Made by a program: the position numbers and the translations under genes
Notes under the pieces: model-generated
The model's input: the letters and a program-made list of their open reading frames with translations, nothing else
Databases searched by the model: none
What the model was told of the DNA's origin: nothing
Source: Perca fluviatilis
Taxonomy: Eukaryota > Chordata > Actinopteri > Perciformes > Percidae
DNA length: 64,000 nucleotides
Assembly: GCF_010015445.1 (NCBI RefSeq)
Contig: NC_053129.1
Span: forward strand, 19,878,749 to 19,942,748
Direction of reading: 5' to 3'
Part shown: piece by piece, positions 1 through 25,092 of the stretch
How positions within the stretch are numbered: the first letter of the stretch is position 1
How the letters are laid out: every line of letters begins with the position of its first letter

Positions 1-13841
<13,841 letters not shown>

Positions 13842-13863
13842 CCTTCTGCTGCGACACCACTAC
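13842..13863 (-). other. wasf1: WASF1 5' UTR part of the start-codon exon
   Basis: About 22 nt between the acceptor CTCCTGTAG and the ATG. The upstream tract on the transcript strand is CT-rich (TTCTTTCTGTCCTGTCCCCC). The exact 5' end could shift by a few bases because GTAGGTAG offers two AGs. Confidence 0.7.
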
Positions 13864-15250
13864 CTACAGGAGTCAGGGGCAGGGGGACAGGACAGAAAGA
13901 AGAAATAGAAGACAAAACTTTGTTAGTGCGACAATTCTTGTTACATACCTTGAGATTTTGCTGTTTACAACAATAGAAGAGAGAGATAGAAAGGGGAAAA
14001 AACACTTGTTTCACTGGTTGCTTTGCTGTGACAACACGAGAATTATCACAACAGAGCAATGGAGAGAAAAAGCATAGGAGCAAGAGAGATGACAACGTGA
14101 CGCGAGTTCAAGGGTAAAATGGGCATGTGGAGAGGGAATACAATGTGAGAAGTGTAGTTTAGCAGGATGCTGGAGGAATAGAAAATGCTACAGAATAGCA
14201 GGGAAGTCATGTTTTGACATTGCTCACAGCCATGTTGCCTCATCCGTTTCATCGACTTAGCACTGTCTTGTCCTTTTCATCATGCATAGCCAGGCTAACA
14301 AACCTCAGCACTTTGTCTGCCCACTCAGCCATGCTAATGGCATTAAGGCTGCAGTGCTGGGCTGCTTAATGTAGGTCCAATTCAAAACAAAGGATGACTT
14401 TCCAAAACCACAGAAGACGCCAAGGCTGCAATGATCCAGAACCAAAATATGTTTACAGAACTTGATACACCTTTCTACCTCAAATAGCCACAAGCTATAA
14501 AAACAACAAAGCTAATGCTAGATATATGACAGATACGTCCGGACGTTAGTTTATAACGTGAAAAGGATCTCGTAAAAATAAGAAAGGCCTCTCTTTATGA
14601 CAACAAACTGAGCAAACAAAAATGTGTGGCAATCCATCAAATAGCTGTTGGAAAAATGTCCTATATAATTGCAAGTAATAGCTTAAACAATGAGAGTAAA
14701 GACGGAATAACAAAAAGCATGACAGCAACGTTACACAGCACAAAATGGACATGTAATGAAAAGAAAGGTGAGAAATGAGAGCAAAGAAATCAGGAGGGAA
14801 GTGGGCAAAACACCATCTACCGGCACAACTCCCATTGTGACGACACCAGTTAATCATGCTAACAACACCTCGTCTCTCTGCTCTAATTCTATAATTAGAG
14901 CAAGTGTGAGCAATCAGAGATCAGGTGCTTGCATGGACTGACTGATTTACTGAGATTGACAGTGATGAGGCCTTGTTAAAGCACTGATTCAGCTTTAATT
15001 GACGTCTGGTACTTTTAATATCCTGCTGTATTCGTAGCGGTGTTACCGACACTATAGAATAAACATGATTATTGACCGTAACCATAAAAATGTAGGTCAA
15101 GGAAGGCTATTCTAGGAGGTGGCCCAGCTATGGATAGTTAGGGGGAAGGGAGAGGGAGTCCAGTAGAAGGCTTTGTTGAGGTGATTCATCTTGGACGTGT
15201 CTTAAATGGGGGCAAAAATGCCTATAAAAGGAAAGGATGAGAACACGTAC
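13864..15250 (-). other. wasf1: WASF1 5' UTR intron
   Basis: Non-coding. It lies between the candidate UTR exon at 15251-15301 and the start-codon exon. I see no repeat family or open frame worth annotating here. Confidence 0.55.
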
Positions 15251-15301
15251 CTCTCTAAGCTGTTGCTCAAGTGGTTTGAATAAGATGTGCGGGTGATGTT
15301 A
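15251..15301 (-). other. wasf1: Candidate WASF1 5' UTR exon (51 nt)
   Basis: On the minus strand the acceptor is TTTGGTTTTGTTTTGGCAG and the donor is GAGAG|GTACGTG. The 51-nt sequence between them (TAACATCACCC...) has no ATG. Its position, one intron upstream of the start-codon exon, fits a WASF1 leader exon. This rests only on splice-site quality and location. Confidence 0.5.
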
Positions 15302-15714
15302 CTGCCAAAACAAAACCAAACAGCGTCAAATCGCTGCCCACTTCTAAAATAAAAAGATGTCCTCTGTACTCTTTAGGGATTTATTTCATTTCCTAACAGT
15401 CCCTCCCTCCGTCCATCTCACACACACACACACACACACACACACTTTCCTGATTGGGTGCACCTCTTGTCCCAGTGTGTGCGACATTTTCCACAGCCTA
15501 CGGAAATCTTAGTAATTGAGGCCAAAACCCGAACAACCACTCACCAAGGTGATGGTGTAAACTAAGTTGTTACAGTGTTGACCTTTAACATACAGGCCCA
15601 ACACTACTTATGTAACATCTACTCTATGTTTAGGAGGGTCATCTTAAAAACACACAAAAGCAAGAAAATGGATACCAAACCACAATCTCAAATTCAAAAT
15701 GGCTGGCACTAAAA

Positions 15715-16090
15715 GAAGCTTTTTTGTTCAGCGTTACATGATTGATGTGATGGTATCACTCTCATGTCTGTGCGCCAGTTACTTGTTAGAGTTTCACTGG
15801 TTGCTGGGCAACTGGCCCAGACCAAGAAATAATTCAACACATAGCCTCACGTAAAAAAAGCGCTTTGCTGTTTTTACACTTCAGTTTTGTACAGATTCAA
15901 CAAACAAGGTATAAACGGTTTATCAGTGAGCTTTAAAAGGTAGCTGAAGGACAGAGCCAGGCTAGCTGTTTCCCCATTTCCAGTCTTTGTGCTAAGCTAA
16001 GTTAGCTGGATACTGGCGGTATTAATCTTCTTATCTAACTCCCGTAAGAAACTGAATAAGTATATTTCCCAAGAACTTTTCCTTTAATGT
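15715..16090. repeat. Decayed copy of a fish TIR element (relative at 61791-62255)
   Basis: Order and wording match the element in CDC40 intron 13: a TTTTTACACT segment, AACAAACAAGGTATA, GAGCTTTA, CAGAGCCAGGCTAGCTG, GTATTAATCTTCTTATCTAA, and the tail GAATAAGTATATTTCCCAAG then AACTTTTCCTTTAA. A TTAGCTTAGC-type block appears in altered order. Confidence 0.6.
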
Positions 16091-17598
16091 ACAAAACATC
16101 ATCATACAAATAATAATACTAATGTATTACCTATTCTTCTTAAAGTTGCATCTCCCTTTGCACAATCTCCATCCCAACTCTCTCAGAGTAGAAACACTCT
16201 GCTCCTCCTTACACCATCCCCTCCTTTGGGATCAATTTAGATTTAATATCAGAAATCAATATGGCATTTATTTTTCCTTTATTCAGCTCATCAGTTCACT
16301 TCATGAGGACAGTAAGTGTTCATATGTTTTGTACATTCAGCATATCTCTGAGGCACAGGTGTACAGAGAAACAGAGACAGATAAATAGAGAAGCAAACAA
16401 AAATGTAATCAGTCAATCATAACTATTTATTTCTCTGCCGTGCATACACACTAGCTTATTTAACACACACGCAGATGATGACGAATGTTATCTGCCGGGC
16501 AACTTCACGCTGTTTTGTACCCCCTCCCTTGCGTATCGCTTTCTTTCCTCTCCCCATAAAGGAATGTTCCTCCTATCTAGTGGGTCATAAGAGTTATTTC
16601 TGAGAATGACGGTGAACAGGTTTGCCTAAAGCGGGGGATAAAAAAAAAAGATGGAAAATTAGGCTTTCAGATGGCAATGAAAGAAAGATGACAAAGATGG
16701 AGAAACATCCATTTAAGGCAGATGTGGGAGACATTTGCAGGATTATTACCTCTATTCTTATGAATTAAAAAAACAAATACTTCATGTATGACAGAGAAGC
16801 ACAGACCTAAGATAAAATGATGGCGTCCAAGCAAAACAGCAAAGATAATCAGCATTCACTCCTCTTTAAGCCCCATAACATAAAAGACACATAAAAATAG
16901 GTGTTAAGTGATGATATTGATTCTGCGGTTGCCTGTCTGATCTCCAGAGGGTGGGCTTTTCAAAGTTACAGTTTCCTTCGATTTCAAATGAAGATTTAAG
17001 GAATGACCCCAAAAATGCCCTGCTCAGAGGTTTGGCACAAACGTAAGCAGTTAAGAGGCTCTGTGTTTGAAAGTCATCCATATGATCATAAAACCAAATT
17101 GACTGTTATTTAGCTTGATTCATGTTTATCAATAAACACAGACAAAAGGTGAGAGGAAGAGTACTGTATCCTCAGCAATTCTTCTATGGGCTAGTTCTAG
17201 TTTGTGCTCCACTTCCATCCCTGTTTTGGTCCCTATTGTAGTGCGTGCAAGCAAGGTTACAAGATTGTTTCTTTGCATAATGTATCAGGAAAACATCATC
17301 TTAGGATATTTCTTATTTCCTTTACAGTATCATGTGCTTAATTAAATTTTCTCGATATTTGTTGACACGTCATTAGTGAGTAAACACCGTTGAACTCGAC
17401 TCGCTTTTCAAAGAATTCCTCAGAATGTGTCGGCACAGCGCCACGTGTTTGTGTGTGTGATTAATGACTGCAGCATAGATTTGCTGCCTCGCTGATTGGA
17501 CATGAGTTAACTCAAGACTGCTGTCCACAGGAGGGAACATTTTCACACACACACACACACACACACACTCAATGCCCTCACTACTGTATGAACACACA

Positions 17599-17643
<45 letters not shown>

Positions 17644-19581
17644 TGCGGTTCCATACCATACTATGACAATGATTACATATGACAGCGCTGCTCTCGTCAT
17701 TTTCTCACGGGTTCCCATGTCTCTTACACATCATTTTGGTTCTGACAGTAAGAGAGAAATAAAATGAAAGCGGCAGCAAGAGAGAGAAAGAGACAGTCAA
17801 CTCAAACTCATTAGAATTTATAAAACCATAACATTGTGACAGCACTTAACGAGGTGGAATCACAAGATTTAACCCAGAGAAGTCACTAAACAAACGGTTT
17901 ACTCCACAAAGAGTGGTTCACCGGATAAACACAGGATGTTCATCATGACTAGTTAATGGCAAGGTTCTTTTTTTTCTCCATGTAAGATGGAAGGAGTTTC
18001 ACTAACCACAGAGCTCAGACAAGAATTTAACACATTCAACTGTTCCACAATGACTGATTTTGTCAGGGAAAAAGCAAATTAGCACAAGTGGTGAGAAGTG
18101 CCTCATTGAAGTCATTCAATATGAGCTCTGCTGACATATTTAACTTTAAAGTGAAGAGTCCAGCAGAATATATTATTTCTAATGGGCAGATGTAGTGTGA
18201 CGAGACAGTAAATTATAAAGACATTATGTTTTGATGCGTCCGCACCGGCGGATTCCACCAGGCGCCACGTTCTGGCTGCGCCGTGATTTTCTGCCGTGCG
18301 TCATACCATGCGTCTTAGAAGCATAGTGTCTTACTTGTTGATTGGCTGATTGAGTTTTTTTGGGTCATTTTCCCTGGATATTTGTGCCTTTGCCATAAAG
18401 TAAGTAGTCTACATAAATAAATGGCATGAATCAAAGTTTTGTGGTTGAAGTTAGTAGTTGTTCTAATAGTATTGTGATGTGATATACGATCGGGAATCTG
18501 AACAGGGTGTTTATTTAAAAAATTGACAGGACGCGCTAGCCCTTCCACTTCCTGCCCAACCCGTGTAACACCCAGCAGCTCCGTCAAAAATAGGCCTAGC
18601 GCATATTTTTAGCGGAGCAGAGCGGCGAGCCTTCTGGGATGCTTTTGGGACACGCAGCACAGACGCCTGGTGAAATGTAGTGTTGCAGAGAAGTTAATTA
18701 CTTACAGGTAACCAAATACACTCACCTAAAGGATTATTAGGAACACCCTACTAATATCGTGTTTGACACCCTTTCGCCTTCAGAACTGCATTAATTCTTC
18801 GTGGCATTGATTCAACAAGGTGCTGGAAGCATTCTTTAGAAATGTTGGCCCATACTGATAGGATAGCATCTCGCAGTTGATGGAGATTTGTGCGATGCAC
18901 ATCCAGGGCACGAAGCTCCCGTTCCATCACATCCCAAAGATGTTCTATTGGGTTGAGATCTGGTGACTGTGGGGGCCATTTTAGTACATTGAACTCATTG
19001 TCATATTCAAGAAACCAATTTGAAATGATTCGAGCTTTGTGACATGGTGCATTATCCTGCTGGAAGTAGCCATCAGAGGATGGGTACATGGTGGTCATAA
19101 AGGGATGGACATGGTCAGAAACAATGCTCAGGTAGGCTGTGGCATTTAAACGATGCCCAATTGGTACTAAGGGGCCTAAAGTGTGCCAAGAAAACATTCC
19201 CCACACCATCCATGTTCTCATTCTGTTTACGCCAAATTCTGACTCTACCATCTGAATGTCTCAACAGAAATCGAGACTCATCAAACCAGGCAACATTTTT
19301 ACAGACTTCAACTGTCAAATGTTTGTGAGCTCATTCAAATTGTAGCCTAATTTTCCTATTTTTAGTGGATGATGAGTGGTACCCGGTGGGGTCTTCTGCT
19401 GGTGTAGCCCATCCGCATCAAGGTTGTAAGTGTTGTGGCTTCACAAATGCTTTGCTGCATACCTCGGTTGTAACGAGTGGTTATTTGAGTCAAAGTTGAT
19501 CTTCTATCAGCTGGAATCAGTCGGCCCATTCTCCTCTGACCTCTAGCATCAACAAGGCATTTTCTCCCAGAGGACTGCCGC

Positions 19582-20917
19582 CAGGGCTGGACTGGCCATC
19601 GGGCATACCGGGCATTTTCCCGGTGGGCCAATGCACTTTTGGGCCGAATCGCCGATATAAATAGGCCTTTTTTATTTTTTGGCCAGGCCGGCCCATAAAG
19701 AACTCACAGCGGCCCATTGGTTAATTTTCTTCATTGGCACTGGCCTGACCCAATCAAATCCAGGAACCCCCTTCCCCACTCCAGGCCGCAAATTTACAAA
19801 TCCCACTAAGGCCACGCCTCCCGGCCCTGAAACGCGAGCTGTAATATTATGCTGGAAGTTTAGCATTCATGTTAAAATGGACAAACGACCACCAAAGCGC
19901 AAGGGAGGTGCAGAGAAATTACAGGAGAAAAGGATTAAGAATCTACAGACTGATTCCTCAAAATGTGCCAACACTTCTGACATGTTTGGGGCTGTAGTAG
20001 CTGCTTCAACATCAGCATTACCTGAAGCTGAGGAGGAGGAGAGGTGGCTGGCTATACAGAGAAGCAGAAAGAAGGAGGAGAGTGACCATGACAGGGCCAT
20101 GGGAGCAAGTGAGGAAAAGATGGAAGAGAGAGTAGATGACGATGTGGTAAGGAGTAGGCAAATTAACAGGGACTCTCAGGAAGGGAGGGAGGCTCTGTGT
20201 GTGTGTGTGTGTGTGCGTGTGTGTGTCACATCATAACGACAACAAGCAGTTTGGCTGTACCATTAAAGTTAGTGGCTGTCAGGTAACCTAACTAAGCTTA
20301 CATTGAAAATGCTAGCGGTTAGCCTGTTGGGTAGCTGAAAAGTCTGTGTATCTATAAAATCAGTGTTGATACAAGCATCAGTGTTCCTTGAAATGTTTAA
20401 TTAGATTCTCTTGTATTGGTGCTCTTTTCCAGGGCATATACTACACTCCGCTTTATTGTAGCTTTTGGGAAGGGTTATGGTTGTGGTTATAGTATTTAGC
20501 AGACACTTGTGTCCAAAGTGACAAAATATGAATCTTACAATAGTTAAAATTAACAGTAAACTGTTTTTAAAGTTGCTAAGCCAATATTAAGCAAAATAGT
20601 AATAATAACAATAATGGCAATACAATATCAAATATCAATAATACAAAATAATAAAAATACCATAAATATACAAATCATAACTCTAAGAATGAATACATTA
20701 TTTAAGTGTAAGATCAACAGATAAGTCTTGAGACCCCTCTTGAAGGATCCAAAACGATCACATGAACACAGAACACTAGGCAACTCATATCATAGAATGC
20801 ACGCATATTTTAAGAGGACTGTCTGCAGGGAATGACTGATGTCTGACCAATCACGCTGGGTGTGGGCCGCCTGGGCCAAAAATGCCTGGGCCAATTTTTT
20901 GTCCCAGTCCAGCCCTG
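19582..20917 (+). mobile_element. hAT element nested inside the Tc1 element
   Basis: The ends are CAGGGCTGGACTGG and its exact inverse CCAGTCCAGCCCTG. It is flanked by a perfect 8-bp duplication ACTGCCGC (19574-19581 and 20918-20925), the hAT signature. At 1,336 bp it is too short for a full transposase but carries a first-exon-like frame (see 19877-20236). It must be younger than the Tc1 copy it splits. A (GT)n tract at about 20197-20226 and a TAGCAGACACTTGTGTCCAA segment near 20500 lie inside; the latter resembles a ubiquitous fish repeat motif. Confidence 0.92.
19877..20236 (+). pseudogene. hAT internal frame, probable N-terminal exon of a truncated transposase
   Basis: From the ATG at 19877 the frame reads MDKRPPKRKGGAEKLQEKRI, then an acidic, low-complexity stretch (EAEEEERWLAIQRSRKKEES). 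A basic start followed by charged sequence resembles the N terminus of fish hAT transposases that carry a TTF-type zinc finger further on. No zinc finger, RNase-H or dimerisation domain follows. A donor-like GTGGTAAGG lies near 20144-20152, so the frame may have been one exon. Function is not established. Confidence 0.45.
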
Positions 20918-21402
20918 ACTGCCGCATACTGGATGTTTTTCCTTTTTCAGACCATTCTTTGTAATCCCTAGAAATGGTTGTGCGTGAAATCCCAGTAACT
21001 GAGCAGATTGTGAAATACTCAGACCAGCCCGTCTGGCACCAACAACCATGCCACGCTCAAAGTTGCTTAGATCACCTTTCTTTCCCATTCTGACATTCAG
21101 TTTGGAATTCAGGAGATTGTCTAGACCTGTACGATATCCCTAAATGCATTGAAGCAGCTGCCATGTGATTGGTTGATTAGATAATTGCATTAACGAGAAA
21201 TCTTACAGGTGTTCCTAATAATCCTTTAGGTGAGTGTAGAAAGACCGATTACATGTAAAAGCAGTCTGCCACGACTGAGATGCTGACATGAGGCTAACAC
21301 ATAACAATCTACTTAGAGCTAATAAAAGTAGCCATCTAACAAGCCGATGCCCTTTGACTCAAAATATATAAATAAATTAAAAATATATATATTTTATATA
21401 TT

Positions 21403-21409
<7 letters not shown>

Positions 21410-21463
<54 letters not shown>
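21410..21463. repeat. (AT)n microsatellite
   Basis: About 27 AT units, flanked by imperfect AT-rich sequence from 21362. Confidence 0.95.
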
Positions 21464-21467
<4 letters not shown>

Positions 21468-23383
21468 AATATCTGGTGAAAAGTTTTACATATCTGCAAA
21501 ACCAGAGGCCTTTCAGATCATCCCAGATAAAGAGAGTTGCAGACAGAGTTTGCATATGAAGTGGCTATTCGAATAAGACACCGCACAAACTGAACCTGAT
21601 GAGCAGCAAGTTAAAATATTTCACTTAAGAGTTTTTTTTGTACACAAAGTTCTCCCAAACAGTATGTGAAAAAGTAATGTAGGTATATCTTACACTAACT
21701 TACAAATGTAGCACCATTGCAGTATTCACACACGTCGTGTATCGTGCAGTCTGGATTTTGATAACCCATGTGACATGCCCACATGTCACTTCCAAAAACT
21801 CTCCATGTCCACTGTGCTTACTTTTAAAGACCGTAGTAGAGTTAAATATACATGTGGGTGAGTAGAACTCTTTTTAGCCTGACTAATTTATTATTATTCT
21901 TACCAGACTAACAAACCGTCTATTCCTAGTTTTAGCTAATGGTCAATCATGGCCAGTGAGCTCTATGGTACCTAGTTGATGGTCCACAATGGGCTGAAAG
22001 CCTATAAGGCATTATGACTGCCTGGTGATTACTCTGAGACAGATTTCTGACTATTCAGCACACAATAGCGGCTTTATGAAAGAATGAATTTGGAGGACAT
22101 AATTGACAGATCTAACACTGAGAAAATTACACTCTTCCATTTTCAATTATATCCTAATTTAATGAACGAAGCAGCTGAAAGATCTTTGTGAGAGAACTAT
22201 GGTTTCCCTATACGTCCCCTTACTTGTCCCCTTGGTTTTTCCTCCTTCACTGACTGTGCCTTGCCAGTAAAATAGAGCAGGGCCATCACTGCAGCCCATA
22301 TACAGTAAGTACTAAATGATCAGAGATGATCACTGCACAAAGAAATGTTTCACATACCTGCGCTTTCCCTTCTTTTATTTTTCCACCCAGTCTACAGGCT
22401 AGCCAGCCTGTTTTGTCTCTGTACAGCCCTTACTGACTGTCCTCCTACTTTTACGATCCATACATCTTGGGTGGTGCTTCCCACTGTCACGTATCACCAT
22501 GGCAACGGCTGCAGTGGGATGTCATTGGTCACTTTATATCATCCCAAGGGAAGCAAAGGCAAAGGTGGAAAAAAAGAATGAATGGGCTAAGATCAGGGTG
22601 ATGGGTCAATGATAGCCACTGATAAATTAATGCAATATGAGAGAGAATAAGAGGGAGATCTGGGATTGCTCATCCATTGTGTGTGAGTACAAAGCAGGGT
22701 GAGGGACGGCACGTGCCAGTGGAGAGGAGGGGGCCTCCATTGGTGCGGCTCACTGCACTCAGGACAATATGTCTAAGCAGAAGCTCTAATGAATCCTAAT
22801 AGAGCATTTACTTACTCACACTGCCACATAATATAGCCAAGGACCCCTCAGTATGAAGCAGGTCAAGGGCCTTTTACTTGGAGGGCACGGTAGAGACAGA
22901 CACTCCTTGATACATCATCAGCTACGATTTAATACACACACAGACACAGTCACACAAAAGCAACCAGTATTTCTTGTAGAATGCTTTTTGCAAATTATGG
23001 AAAAAGAGGTGAATCATTCTAATGAGAAAGCATGAAAAAAAAGCAAACAGACCACCAACTACATATATCCAAAAAACAACTAATATCCAGCAGGGATGCA
23101 ATTTTAATTTTAGCCCCGGGTTTGCCATCACAGTCACTGGTTTTGTAAAACTAGTGCTATAGAGAAAGAAACGAGCAGTAAACCACACAGGGAGCCGGTT
23201 GGAATTGAAATGAAATGACCTCAGCTTTCTGAAACACGAGAGATCTCATCATTAGGTGTTGTAAAATTCCTGGTCTGAAGAGTTTGTCCAACTGATTTTC
23301 TCTCTGGATCACCATGATACAGAATCCAATACCACGCACGGATTAGGAGCCTGGTCCTAACCAAAGGCTGCACAGACTGAGTG

Positions 23384-23939
23384 CAGGGTTTCTGCAGCGT
23401 TCACCACACAGAATGCAATTTAATACATGTTTGACGAGCATGCTGTCCAAAATATGAAAGTTATTATTTATCATTACTTTTTTCAGTACTTCCCCGCAGT
23501 ATCTATATATACCAATACCTCCTAATGATATAATAATCACACTAATTGACCTGCATAAACAGCAGAACATAAATGGATAGATAATTCACTTACGTTTATT
23601 TTAATGTATGCTAAAATCGACATTTGCCCCTTATGAGACGATGTGCATTCTGCTGTGGAGACTGTAGCTACCTATATGACGGGGTTTGCTTTAGGTCTGG
23701 TGGTGCTGACTAAAACACCACAAAAAAGGATTGAACAGCCTCCTGTGCGCATAATCTTCTGTCGCAACAATCTCACTTTTAGTTTATAGGTGTATAACAC
23801 TATATAAAACTTTTTTTGGACACATTACTGCATGTAGAAGGCACAAGGAAATATGTAAGACTTTTGTAAATTAGATCTAAAGACTTCTTAATAGATTCCA
23901 AGGCCTTTTTCAGACTTTTCAAGATGTGCAGAAACCCTG
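23384..23939. mobile_element. Probable hAT-type element, 556 bp
   Basis: The left end CAGGGTTTCTGCAG and the right end TGCAGAAACCCTG are inverted. The right part is rich in AAGACTTTT-type motifs. I recognise this as a common fish hAT-like family. No matching 8-bp target duplication is visible (ACTGAGTG against TTATTCTA), so one end may be rearranged. Confidence 0.6.
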
Positions 23940-24967
23940 TTATTCTAGGACTTAAAATAAAGCCTTCAAATTACCAATAATGGGCTGTTCTCTCCCTAAA
24001 ACTCTCCCTCAGAGCCAACTCGAAGCTTGAAGATGGTTGCATTCTCCATGTAAAATCAGCCTGAACATTTTGTCCTTTTTTTCTGGTGATTCTGGGAACG
24101 CATACGCTACAGCTGTGGACTTGGTTTGTTTCCGACACTATGAACAGCTGCAAACAAAAAAAGACAGACATCTAATCAGAGAAACTGGCAGAGCCACAGC
24201 AGCCGATGGCAGAGGGAGCAGGGATCAAACTGACAAAGCTTACCAGCAGCTGGTTTAAATCAGTAATGCAGATATGCAGTGCAGGACAGCTACCGCAGCT
24301 CATATGTTGTCAAACTCAAAACTTATCAAGGAGACTTCCATTTCTTTCAGCTAGTTTCCTTTTGTGGCTATGGAGACACAACAGAAAAATGTTGTCTGAT
24401 GATGTTTTGTTATTTTAACGAGGCAGCTTTACATTTATACATGTTATTTGTTCTTTTGTTTATTTTCTCTCTCATTTGCTCATAAGGATAACATTTTATC
24501 TTCATTTCCTTTAAAAAAACGGCCTGAAACTATCACAAATTTTGAGATAATAAAATGCTGATGTCTTCCTGTGGCTTCAACTAAATGAGATGTCCTTAGG
24601 AAGATGGAAAAGACTGAGATTTGTGGACTCTGAGCAAATGTTAGGAAGAAGGCCTAATGATGAACTTTGCTTTGGCCGCAGCTATGAACATTTTTGCATT
24701 CAGACTTAGTCAGAAGACATGTTGTACAAACTAGTGGATTTTGAGCTTACCCTAGACCTAATGCTTTGCCGCTGCTGGTAGGAACAGACTGTCGAATTTG
24801 ACAGGAGAGGAGAGCTGGCGCCTCTGCACAGTAAGAGGTCCCTCGTGCACATGTGCAGAATTAAATAACATGCGCAAAATTACTGGAATTCTCTGAAAGC
24901 AAATGAGGTTGGAAGAAGTTCTTATCAAAGATCTATGCAAATAGTAGGCCAATATCACTCAAATAAC

Positions 24968-25006
24968 CACACATACACACACACACACACACACACGCAC
25001 ACACAC

Positions 25007-25090
<84 letters not shown>
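24968..25090. repeat. Long (CA)n tract
   Basis: About 120 bp of CA with rare CG interruptions. Confidence 0.95.

Positions 25091-25092
<2 letters not shown>

Larger units (their letters stand above)
18751..21088 (-). pseudogene. Tc1-type transposase, frameshifted and split by hAT
   Basis: Tc1 transposases cut and paste their own element at TA sites using a DD34E triad. On the minus strand the frame opens at 21088 (MGKKGDLSNFERGM, helix-turn-helix region), is broken by the hAT insert at 20925-19574, and resumes with RRMGRLIPADRRSTLTQITT. The first catalytic D is in VAWFDESRFLLRHSDGRVR, the second in GYFQQDNAPCHKA and the E in SPDLNPIEHLWD. The last two lie in one open frame (19251-18751) ending at a stop. 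At least one frameshift near 19200 separates the first D from the rest. The copy is dead, but its triad residues are still visible. Confidence 0.9.
18719..21236 (-). mobile_element. Tc1/mariner element, interrupted by a hAT insertion
   Basis: Terminal inverted repeats are CACTCACCTAAAGGATTATT on the left and the exact inverse ending CCTTTAGGTGAGTG on the right. TA dinucleotides at 18717-18718 and 21237-21238 are the expected target duplication. Without the 1,336-bp hAT insert and one 8-bp duplication the length is about 1.17 kb, normal for Tc1. The matching terminal repeats suggest a fairly recent family. Confidence 0.93.

Noticed and set aside
18190..18700. GC-rich segment with CACCAGGCG motifs in both orientations before the Tc1 element
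   Set aside because: It may be an old inverted-repeat element, but I could not define ends or a target duplication.
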